This document shows positions 22,363-28,783 of a DNA stretch of 32,162 bases, one piece after another (positions within the stretch are counted from its first letter, which is position 1; every line of letters starts with the position of its first letter). The notes beneath the pieces were generated by a model. It saw only the letters and a list, made by a program, of their open reading frames with translations. It was not told the origin of the DNA and ran no database searches. The stretch comes from Clostridia bacterium (GTDB taxonomy: Bacteria > Bacillota > Clostridia > Christensenellales > Borkfalkiaceae): the NCBI GenBank assembly GCA_017646555.1, contig JAGCMG010000151.1, positions 1-32,162 on the forward strand. The letters run 5' to 3'. The position numbers were made by a program, and so were the translations under genes.

Positions 22363-23643
22363 ATGTTTCAAACTTTAGTAAAAGCATTTAAAATCAAGGA
22401 AATCAGAAGCAAGATTTTAATCACTATTGCTTTACTTTTCGTGTATAGACTTGGCTGTTATATCCCTGTTCCAGGTGTAGGTATAATGAGCGATATGGGT
22501 CAATACAATTACTTACAAATCATGAGTGCCGTAACGGGTGGCGCGTTACAATACGGTAGTTTATTCGCAATGGGTATCGGTCCGTACATCAACGCATCAA
22601 TTATCGTGCAACTCTTATCAGTAGGTATTCCTGCGCTTGCAAATCTTTCAAAACAAGGTGAAGAAGGCAGAAAGAAACTTTCAAACATCACCAGATACGT
22701 AACGCTTATTTTAGCAATCGTACAATCAGTAGGTATTTTAGTAGGTTTCTCTGCTGCTGTTGATACTACTAAGATTTTCAACGTAGGTGCAGAACACAGC
22801 ACGTTCTTACACGTATTAAGTTATATTTTCCTTGTATTCGTATATACCGCAGGCGCGGCTATTACGATGTGGCTCGGCGAAAGAATTACCGACTACGGCG
22901 TAAGCAATGGTATTTCGATGCTCATCTTTGCTGGTATTTTAGCAACGGCAGGCACCGCAATCACCAATATGTTTATGAACTTTAACCTTGTTTCTTTATG
23001 GAAGATTTTAGGTTTTGCAGTAGCAGCAGTGGTAATTTTCGGCGCAATCGTAACTGTAGATAATGCTGAAAGAAAAATTCCCGTTCAATACGCTAAACAA
23101 GTTAAAGGTAGAAAGATGTACGGTGGTTCTTCAACGAACATCCCAATCAAGTTAAACGCATCAGGCGTTATGCCACTTATTTTTGCGTTTGCAATTCTTT
23201 CTTTCCCAGACCTTATCATTAACCTTGTTGGTATAAAAGATAGTTGGTGGACGAGAAATATGGGCGCAGGTTCAGTACCGTACACAATCGTTATGTGCGT
23301 ACTTATCGTATTCTTCGCTTATTTCTATCAATCAATGCAGTTCAATCCAGACGATATCAGTAAGAGTATCCAAGGAAACGGTGGTTTTATCCCAGGTATT
23401 AGACCTGGTAAGCCGACAGCAGACCACTTAAAGAAAATTTCAAATAGAATAACCCTTTTCGGTGCAATCTATCTTGCACTCGTAGCGCTTATTCCATCAC
23501 TCGTATTTGGATTTATTAGTTCAAGTTTAACAGGTGTATTCAGCGCAACTGGGTTACTTATTATCGTATCTGTAGCACTTGAATTTAACCAAGCGCTTGA
23601 ATCACAGATAATGATGAAAAATTACAAAGGATTCTTAAAGTAA
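22363..23643 (+). CDS. secY: Protein translocase subunit SecY
   Basis: 426 residues, ten predicted membrane helices. Family signatures: the N-terminal FVYRLGCYIPVPGV, the plug-region segment LFAMGIGPYINASIIVQLL, WLGERITDYGVSNGIS, and the cytoplasmic loop ending NPDDISKSIQGNGGFIPGIRPG, which contacts the ribosome. It forms the export channel with SecE and SecG. GGAGGGC site; adk begins one base after the stop. Confidence 0.98.
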   Translation: MFQTLVKAFKIKEIRSKILITIALLFVYRLGCYIPVPGVGIMSDMGQYNYLQIMSAVTGGALQYGSLFAMGIGPYINASIIVQLLSVGIPALANLSKQGEEGRKKLSNITRYVTLILAIVQSVGILVGFSAAVDTTKIFNVGAEHSTFLHVLSYIFLVFVYTAGAAITMWLGERITDYGVSNGISMLIFAGILATAGTAITNMFMNFNLVSLWKILGFAVAAVVIFGAIVTVDNAERKIPVQYAKQVKGRKMYGGSSTNIPIKLNASGVMPLIFAFAILSFPDLIINLVGIKDSWWTRNMGAGSVPYTIVMCVLIVFFAYFYQSMQFNPDDISKSIQGNGGFIPGIRPGKPTADHLKKISNRITLFGAIYLALVALIPSLVFGFISSSLTGVFSATGLLIIVSVALEFNQALESQIMMKNYKGFLK

Positions 23644-23644
23644 G

Positions 23645-24268
23645 ATGAATATTGTATTGTTGGGCGCACCGGGCTCCGGTAAAGGAACCCAAGCGACCCG
23701 CATTTCGTCAAGATACGACGTTAAGCATATATCAACGGGTGATATCTTTCGTGAAAACATTAAAAACGGCACACCTCTTGGCGTAACGGCTAAAGGTTAC
23801 ATAGACCAAGGTCACTTATGTCCAGACGAATTGACTGTTGCAATGGTTAAAGAAAGAATTTCCCGTGATGATTGTGCTAAAGGCGTTCTTTTCGACGGTT
23901 TTCCAAGAACAATTTTCCAAGCGCAAGAACTTGATAAGTTCGCCAAAATCGACTGCGTAATCAACTTAAACGTTCCAAGCGAAAAGTTGATAAGACGAAT
24001 CGTAGGTAGACGTTCGTGTTTAGCGTGTGGTGGGACTTTCCACACGGATTTTATCGGGGAAACCAAAACTTGTCCGACTTGTGGTCAAGAACTTTACCAA
24101 AGAAAAGACGATAACGAAGAAACCGTTAAAGAAAGAATAGCGGTGTACGAAGAACAAACCAAACCGTTAGTTAACTACTACGAAGAAAAGGGCGTTCTCG
24201 TAAATATCGACGGCGATAATGACATTGAAAAAATTTTTACGGATATAGTAAAGGGCATTGAAAGATGA
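23645..24268 (+). CDS. adk: Adenylate kinase, zinc-LID type
   Basis: 207 residues against a usual 214-217. P-loop GAPGSGKGT (7-15), FDGFPR (83-88), and the LID domain with four cysteines Cys125/128/143/146 (CLAC...CPTC), the zinc form common in Gram-positives. It converts AMP plus ATP to two ADP. It starts one base after the secY stop and overlaps the map start by 4 nt (ATGA), so translation is coupled on both sides. It has the conserved gene order of Firmicutes. Confidence 0.97.
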   Translation: MNIVLLGAPGSGKGTQATRISSRYDVKHISTGDIFRENIKNGTPLGVTAKGYIDQGHLCPDELTVAMVKERISRDDCAKGVLFDGFPRTIFQAQELDKFAKIDCVINLNVPSEKLIRRIVGRRSCLACGGTFHTDFIGETKTCPTCGQELYQRKDDNEETVKERIAVYEEQTKPLVNYYEEKGVLVNIDGDNDIEKIFTDIVKGIER

Positions 24269-25011
24269 TTTCCATTAAAACCCGTGAAGAAATAAACGCT
24301 ATGCGTGAATCCTCAAGAGTTGTTAAAGAAACGCTTGAGTATATCGGTTCGATAATTCGCGCAGGTATGAGCACGAAAGAAGTTGACGCAAAAGCGCACG
24401 AATTTATCTTAAAATGCGGTGCAATTCCATCGTGTTTAGGGTATTGCGGTTATCCCGCGGCAACTTGTATTTCGGTAGACGACATGGTAGTGCACGGTAT
24501 TCCGTCAGATGATATAATCATTAAAGAAGGTCAAATCGTAAGTGTAGATTTATGCGCGTACGCGAACGGCTTTCACGGCGACGGGGCAAGAACGTTTGCA
24601 ATCGGTCAAGTTTCACCGGAAAAAGAAAAACTCGTTAAAGTAACAAAAGAGTGCTTTTTTGAAGCCTTAAAAGTGGTAGGTGACGGCGTTTCACTAGGAA
24701 CGATAGGTAACGTAATCCAACGCCACGCTGAAGCCAACGGCTTTTCAGCAGTAAGAAAGTTGGTCGGCCACGGTATAGGTAGAGAAATGCACGAAGACCC
24801 GAACGTTCCTAACTTCGGAGTAAGAGGAACGGGCATAAGGCTTAAAACAGGTATGGTTATTTGTATAGAGCCTATGATAAACGCGGGCACTCACCAAGTA
24901 GATTTTTTATCTGACGGGTGGAGCGTCGTAACGCGTGATGGCAAGCCTTCCGCACACTACGAAAACACGGTGGCAATCACGGAAGACGGGGTAGAAATTT
25001 TAACGCTTTAA
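24265..25011 (+). CDS. map: Methionine aminopeptidase type I
   Basis: 248 residues. The five metal ligands are visible: Asp95 (VSVDL), Asp106 (HGDGA), His169 (VGHGIG), Glu202 (IEPM) and Glu233 (YENT); His77 in VVHGIP is the substrate-side histidine. It removes the initiator Met of nascent proteins at the ribosome. There is no N-terminal zinc-finger extension (type Ia). The start overlaps adk by 4 nt. Confidence 0.97.
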   Translation: MISIKTREEINAMRESSRVVKETLEYIGSIIRAGMSTKEVDAKAHEFILKCGAIPSCLGYCGYPAATCISVDDMVVHGIPSDDIIIKEGQIVSVDLCAYANGFHGDGARTFAIGQVSPEKEKLVKVTKECFFEALKVVGDGVSLGTIGNVIQRHAEANGFSAVRKLVGHGIGREMHEDPNVPNFGVRGTGIRLKTGMVICIEPMINAGTHQVDFLSDGWSVVTRDGKPSAHYENTVAITEDGVEILTL

Positions 25012-25038
25012 CGGAATAAAAATCGTAAAGCAAAGGAT

Positions 25039-25080
25039 GGCTGATTAAATTAGCCGACCTATAAAAGCCGAACGGCTTTT
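25039..25080 (+). promoter_or_regulatory. Two hairpins between map and infA
   Basis: GGCTGA (25039-25044) pairs with TTAGCC (25050-25055), and AAAAGCCG (25063-25070) with CGGCTTTT (25073-25080). The AGCCG of the first (25052-25056) could instead pair with CGGCT (25073-25077). The second hairpin ends in four T followed by GC, so it is at most a weak terminator. No KOW-domain gene, often found here in Clostridia, is present. Confidence 0.45.
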
Positions 25081-25105
25081 GCAAAAATAAAATGGAGGAC
25101 GGTTT

Positions 25106-25327
25106 ATGTCAAAGGACGACGTAATAGAAGCCGAAGGCGTAATCGTAGAAGCGCTTCCCAATGCGGAATTCATGGTAAAACTTACCAACGGTTACGTAAT
25201 AAAAGCTTATATCTCGGGCAAGTTACGCATGAATTACATTAAAATAATCCCGGGCGACAGCGTTAAACTCGAAATGAGTCCGTACGATTTAACCAAGGGC
25301 AGAATAATTTGGCGTAGCAAAAACTAA
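25106..25327 (+). CDS. infA: Translation initiation factor IF-1
   Basis: 73 residues, a single OB-fold S1-like domain. Typical: KDDVIEAEGVIVEALPNAEF, then the closing IIPGDSVKLEMSPYDLTKGRIIWR. The usual HISGKMR reads AYISGKLRMNYIKI. It occupies the A site of the 30S initiation complex. GGAGGAC site. Followed by rpmJ after 31 nt. Confidence 0.96.
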   Translation: MSKDDVIEAEGVIVEALPNAEFMVKLTNGYVIKAYISGKLRMNYIKIIPGDSVKLEMSPYDLTKGRIIWRSKN

Positions 25328-25358
25328 CGCATAAACTTAAAAATTAAGGAGAACCAAA

Positions 25359-25475
25359 ATGAAAGTCAGACCATCAGTTAAACCTATGTGTGACAAGTGC
25401 AAAGTTATCAAAAGAAACGGTAAAGTTATGGTAATTTGCAGTAAAAATAAAAACCACAAACAAAGACAAGGTTAA
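25359..25475 (+). CDS. rpmJ: 50S ribosomal protein L36, zinc form
   Basis: 38 residues. The sequence opens MKVRPSVKPMCDKCKVIKR and ends NHKQRQG; zinc ligands are Cys11, Cys14, Cys27 and His33 (C+ type). L36 stabilises 23S domain contacts. AAGGAGA site 8 nt before the ATG. Its order after infA is conserved. The 128-nt gap to rpsM is unusually long and holds pairable sequence. Confidence 0.95.
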   Translation: MKVRPSVKPMCDKCKVIKRNGKVMVICSKNKNHKQRQG

Positions 25476-25603
25476 TTTGCTTTAAGTTTTTATAAACTTA
25501 AAAACACTCTGCTTTTCGCGCGCTAAAACATTCCAAACGGCAATCGATAAGCAGTTACTATACAAAAAAATAAATTCAAAAAATTAAACGGAGGAATTAT
25601 CTA
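25476..25603 (+). promoter_or_regulatory. Structured rpmJ-rpsM intercistronic region
   Basis: TTTAAGTTT-TTAT-AAACTTAAA is a perfect 9-bp hairpin shortly after the rpmJ stop, with no T-run. CTGCTTTTCG (25509-25518) pairs with CGATAAGCAG (25545-25554) as a 10-bp stem with one mismatch over a large loop. The rpsM ribosome site (GGAGGA) is free. This is where the alpha operon leader would begin if separately controlled; no good promoter is seen. Confidence 0.45.
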
Positions 25604-25981
25604 ATGGCACGTATAGCCGGTGTAGATTTACCTAACAACAAAAGGGTTGAAATAGGTATTACTTACATTTACGGTATCGGATTAGCAACCGCAAAGAAAA
25701 TTCTTGCGGAAACCGGTGTAGACCCAGACTTAAGAGTTAAGGACTTAACCGAAACCGATATCTCAAAACTCAGAGAATATATCGAACACAACTTGCGCGT
25801 AGAAGGTGACCTTAGAAGTGAAGTAAGTCTTAACATTAAAAGACTTATGGAAATCGGTTGCTACCGCGGGGTTAGACACAGAAAGGGCTTACCAGTAAGA
25901 GGTCAAAGCTCAAAGAGAAATGCGAGAACCAGAAAAGGTCCGCGTCGTACGGTCGCTAAGAAGAAGACCGCAGGCAAGTAA
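25604..25981 (+). CDS. rpsM: 30S ribosomal protein S13
   Basis: 125 residues, canonical: opening ARIAGVDLPNNKRVEIGITYIYGIG, the central RGVRHRKGLPVRGQSSKRNARTRKGPRR split over the C-terminal third, and a Lys-rich tail. It contacts P-site tRNA in the head and the 50S bridge B1. GGAGGA site. Confidence 0.97.
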   Translation: MARIAGVDLPNNKRVEIGITYIYGIGLATAKKILAETGVDPDLRVKDLTETDISKLREYIEHNLRVEGDLRSEVSLNIKRLMEIGCYRGVRHRKGLPVRGQSSKRNARTRKGPRRTVAKKKTAGK

Positions 25982-25997
25982 GAGAAGGAGGTAGAAT

Positions 25998-26390
25998 ATG
26001 GCTGTAAAAAAGAAAATCGTCAAAAAACGTAAAGATACGAGAAAGGTCGATAAAGGTCAAGTACACATTCAGTCGTCCTTCAACAACACATTGGTAACCA
26101 TTACGGATATGCAAGGCAATGCTATTGCTTGGTCAAGTTCGGGTAGTTTGGGCTTCAAAGGTTCAAGAAAGAGCACCCCGTTCGCTGCACAAATGGCTGC
26201 TGAAACTGCTGCTAAAGCCGCTAAAGAATACGGTTTAAGAAGCGTTGAAGTATACGTAAAAGGTCCAGGCGCAGGTAGAGAATCTGCTATCAGAGCGCTT
26301 GCAAACTGCGAACTCGAAGTAACCTTAATTGAGGACGTATCACCGATTCCTCACAACGGTTGTCGTCCGCCGAAAAAGCGTAGAGTATAA
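25998..26390 (+). CDS. rpsK: 30S ribosomal protein S11
   Basis: 130 residues. Signatures: GQVHIQSSFNNTLVTITD, the GFKGSRKSTPFAAQMAAE segment, GPGAGRESAIRAL and PIPHNGCRPPKKRRV. It lines the mRNA exit channel of the platform. GGAGGT site. Confidence 0.97.
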   Translation: MAVKKKIVKKRKDTRKVDKGQVHIQSSFNNTLVTITDMQGNAIAWSSSGSLGFKGSRKSTPFAAQMAAETAAKAAKEYGLRSVEVYVKGPGAGRESAIRALANCELEVTLIEDVSPIPHNGCRPPKKRRV

Positions 26391-26401
26391 GGAGTAGAAA
26401 A

Positions 26402-27025
26402 ATGGCTAAATATACTGATTCTAAATGTCGTTTATGTAGAAGAGAAGGCGCTAAACTTTTCTTAAAAGGTGAAAGATGCTTTAAGGCAACTTGCGCTTTT
26501 GAAAAAAGACCTGTAGCACCTGGCCAACACGGCGCAGACAGAAAGAAAATTTCCGAATACGGCTTACAACTTCGTGAAAAACAAAAGTGTAAGAGAATTT
26601 ACGGTGTACTCGAAGGTCAATTCAGAAAGTACTATGAACACGCTGATAAGATGAAGGGTATTACCGGTGACAACATGCTTTCGTTACTTGAAAGAAGACT
26701 TGATAACGTTATTTACAGAATGGGTATCGGCGCTTCAAGAAGCCAAGCAAGACAACTTGTAACCCACGGTCACTTCACCGTTAACGGTAAGAAAGTAAAT
26801 ATCGCTTCTTACATTGTTAAAGCAGGTGATGAAATCGCTGTTAAGGAAAACAAGAAAGATAACAAGTATTTTACTGAAATCAAGCAAATGAAGGTTGCTA
26901 ATATGCCTAAATGGTTAGAATTCAACCCAGAAACGCTTGCAGGTAAAATTATCGCGCTCCCAGAAAGAGCAGATATCGACGCACAAATTAAGGAAAACTT
27001 AATCGTCGAATTATATTCGAAGTAA
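26402..27025 (+). CDS. rpsD: 30S ribosomal protein S4, zinc-binding type
   Basis: 207 residues. Four cysteines Cys9/12/26/31 (CRLC...C...C) form the zinc site of the C+ version. The central S4 RNA-binding domain is seen in LLERRLDNVIYRMGIG and SRSQARQLVTHGHF-like SRSQARQLVTHGHFTVNG. S4 nucleates 30S assembly and, in other bacteria, represses its own operon; here rpsD lies inside the cluster (rpsM-rpsK-rpsD-rpoA), as in many Clostridia and unlike Bacillus subtilis, where it is separate. A 132-nt gap follows. Confidence 0.96.
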   Translation: MAKYTDSKCRLCRREGAKLFLKGERCFKATCAFEKRPVAPGQHGADRKKISEYGLQLREKQKCKRIYGVLEGQFRKYYEHADKMKGITGDNMLSLLERRLDNVIYRMGIGASRSQARQLVTHGHFTVNGKKVNIASYIVKAGDEIAVKENKKDNKYFTEIKQMKVANMPKWLEFNPETLAGKIIALPERADIDAQIKENLIVELYSK

Positions 27026-27157
27026 TCCGTAAAAACGGGTTAAAATCGCATAAAACTTTGATGGAAAGCGTAAAGGGGAGTCGACGGTTACCACTACCCG
27101 TCGCGAGAATTCTTTTCGCTTTCTATATCAATAACTATTAAAGGAGGATTTTTCATT
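27026..27157 (+). promoter_or_regulatory. Structured rpsD-rpoA intercistronic region
   Basis: GAAAGCG (27064-27070) pairs with CGCTTTC (27117-27123) and encloses CGACGG (27082-27087) with CCGTCG (27098-27103), loop TTACCACTAC. A small CCGT/ACGG hairpin lies directly after the rpsD stop (27027-27038). The rpoA ribosome site AAGGAGGA follows 16-20 nt after the outer stem. There is no T-run, so it is not a terminator; RNase processing or an r-protein site is possible. Confidence 0.5.
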
Positions 27158-28111
27158 ATGATGGAAATAGAAATGCCCAAAATAGCAGTGGAAGAAAATG
27201 CGGAAAAAAGTTATGCAAAAATAACGGTAGAACCGTTGGAAAAAGGCTTTGGTCTTACCATCGGTAACGCTTTAAGAAGAATTTTATTATCGTCACTTCC
27301 AGGCGCGGCAATACAAAATATTAAATTTGAAGGTGGAATCGTTAAACACGAATTCCAAGCAGTACCAGGTATTAAAGAAGACGTAGCAGATATCATTTTG
27401 AACTTAAAAATGGTAATTGTAAAAACCGTTTCTTTAGATATGGACTTTAAGAAAGTTGTAAGACTTTACAAAGAAGGCCCTTGCGTAGTTACTGCAAAAG
27501 ATATCGAAATGGATGCCGAAATCGAAATTATGAACCCAGACCTTTACATTTGTACGGTTGGCGAAGGTCATAAACTCGATATGGAACTCACCATCGGTAG
27601 AGGTAGAGGCTATAAAGAAGCGAAGTTCAATAAAACTGACGACGCTTTAAGTATAGCAATCGACAGTATCTATACCCCAGTTAAGAAAGTTAGTTACGAC
27701 GTACAAAACTCTCGTGTAGGCGAAAGTGTTGACTACGATAAACTCGTATTAGAAGTATGGACTAACGGTGCTTTCGGTGGTAAAGATATCGTAAGTTTAT
27801 CAGCAAAGATTATGGATGAACACGTTAAAATGTTCGTTGACTTATCAGAAGTTGGTAGCAACGGTTTCGGTTTAGTTCCACCGGAAGAAGACAAAAAGAT
27901 GAAAATTCTTGAAATGCAGATTGAAGACCTTGAACTTTCAGTTAGGTCGTATCACTGCTTAAAGAGAGCGAATATTCATACCGTTGACGACTTAATCAAA
28001 AAGAACGAAGACGATATGCTTAAAGTGCGTAACTTAGGTAAAAAATCATTACTCGAAGTTATCGCTAAACTTGAAAGTTTAGGTTTAGGCTTAAAGGAAA
28101 AGGAGGACTAA
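27158..28111 (+). CDS. rpoA: RNA polymerase subunit alpha
   Basis: 317 residues. The N-terminal dimerisation domain has EPLEKGFGLTIGNALRRILLSS-type sequence (residues 25-46, split here by natural variation) and PGAAIQNIKFEGGIVKHEF; the C-terminal domain (about 245-317) contains LSVRSYHCLKRANIHTVDDL and the NLGKKSLLEV helix that binds UP elements and activators. Two ATG codons are adjacent; the first is taken, with GGAGGA 10 nt upstream. Confidence 0.97.
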   Translation: MMEIEMPKIAVEENAEKSYAKITVEPLEKGFGLTIGNALRRILLSSLPGAAIQNIKFEGGIVKHEFQAVPGIKEDVADIILNLKMVIVKTVSLDMDFKKVVRLYKEGPCVVTAKDIEMDAEIEIMNPDLYICTVGEGHKLDMELTIGRGRGYKEAKFNKTDDALSIAIDSIYTPVKKVSYDVQNSRVGESVDYDKLVLEVWTNGAFGGKDIVSLSAKIMDEHVKMFVDLSEVGSNGFGLVPPEEDKKMKILEMQIEDLELSVRSYHCLKRANIHTVDDLIKKNEDDMLKVRNLGKKSLLEVIAKLESLGLGLKEKED

Positions 28112-28115
28112 TAAT

Positions 28116-28622
28116 ATGCCAAGAAAATTAGGTGTTACATCTTCTCAAAGAAAAGCAATGTTAAGAAATTTGGCGTCCGATTTACTTTGGTACGGTAAAA
28201 TCGAAACTACCGAAGCCAGAGCAAAGGAAACCCGTTCATATACTGAAAAACTTATCACTCTTGCAATCAATACTTATACTGACAACGTAGAAACCCAAAA
28301 AGTTGAAACCAACGAAAAGGGTAAAGAAGTTACCATCACCGTTGTTAAAGACGGCGTTAAGAAACTTGCTGCAAGAAGAAAGTTAATGAAATCTTTATTT
28401 GACTTACAAGAAGTAAGAGCATTCAAAGAAAAGAAAGCAGACTTCAAGAAAAGAACGGCTGACATCAACCATCCACTTATCGAAAAAATCTTCAATGAAA
28501 TCGCACCAAAGTATGCTGAAAGAAAAGAAGAACTCGGTCAAGGCGGTGGCTACACCAGAATCTTAAAGTGTGGTCCGAGAAAGGGTGATGCTGCAGAAGT
28601 AGCAATCATTGAACTTATCTAA
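28116..28622 (+). CDS. rplQ: 50S ribosomal protein L17 with large insertion
   Basis: 168 residues against the usual 113-130. The N-terminal part (PRKLGVTSSQRKAMLRNLASDLL, split by normal variation) and the C-terminal GGGYTRILKCGPRKGDAAEVAIIEL are canonical. Between about residue 52 and 118 there is extra sequence, first ETQKVETNEKGKEVTITVVKD (59-79) and then a charged EKKADFKKRTADINHP stretch, interrupting the usual LITLA..RRK..KLF helices. The reading frame is intact and uses normal codons. GGAGGAC site; last gene of the cluster, with a terminator 5 nt after the stop. Confidence 0.95.
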   Translation: MPRKLGVTSSQRKAMLRNLASDLLWYGKIETTEARAKETRSYTEKLITLAINTYTDNVETQKVETNEKGKEVTITVVKDGVKKLAARRKLMKSLFDLQEVRAFKEKKADFKKRTADINHPLIEKIFNEIAPKYAERKEELGQGGGYTRILKCGPRKGDAAEVAIIELI

Positions 28623-28626
28623 CAAA

Positions 28627-28655
28627 AAAAAGCGTGGTAAATTACCACGCTTTTT
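28627..28655 (+). terminator. Terminator of the S10-spc-alpha cluster
   Basis: 14-nt arms (28627-28640 and 28642-28655) around GCGTGG/CCACGC with a minimal loop (about five bases in practice), A-run upstream and five T downstream, then further T. Confidence 0.92.
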
Positions 28656-28702
28656 GTTTTTTATAAATTACTAATGATTATTTTTGGTCAATTTTCACGC
28701 AT

Positions 28703-28735
28703 AACGGTATGGTCAAATCATACCGTTTTTTATTT
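28703..28735 (+). terminator. Second hairpin with T-run, upstream of the FeoB-like gene
   Basis: Arms AACGGTATG (28703-28711) and CATACCGTT (28719-28727), seven-base loop, then T-rich sequence. It either backs up the rplQ terminator or attenuates the downstream gene. The first ATG of the following open frame lies inside the left arm and is therefore an unlikely start. Confidence 0.75.
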
Positions 28736-28783
28736 TTATACAAAACCAATCATTATTTTATTGTAAAACAAATACAATTTAAT

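Noticed and set aside
28709..28783. N-terminal 25-codon extension of the FeoB-like gene
   Set aside because: It begins inside a hairpin with a T-run, and FeoB proteins start directly before the G1 motif.
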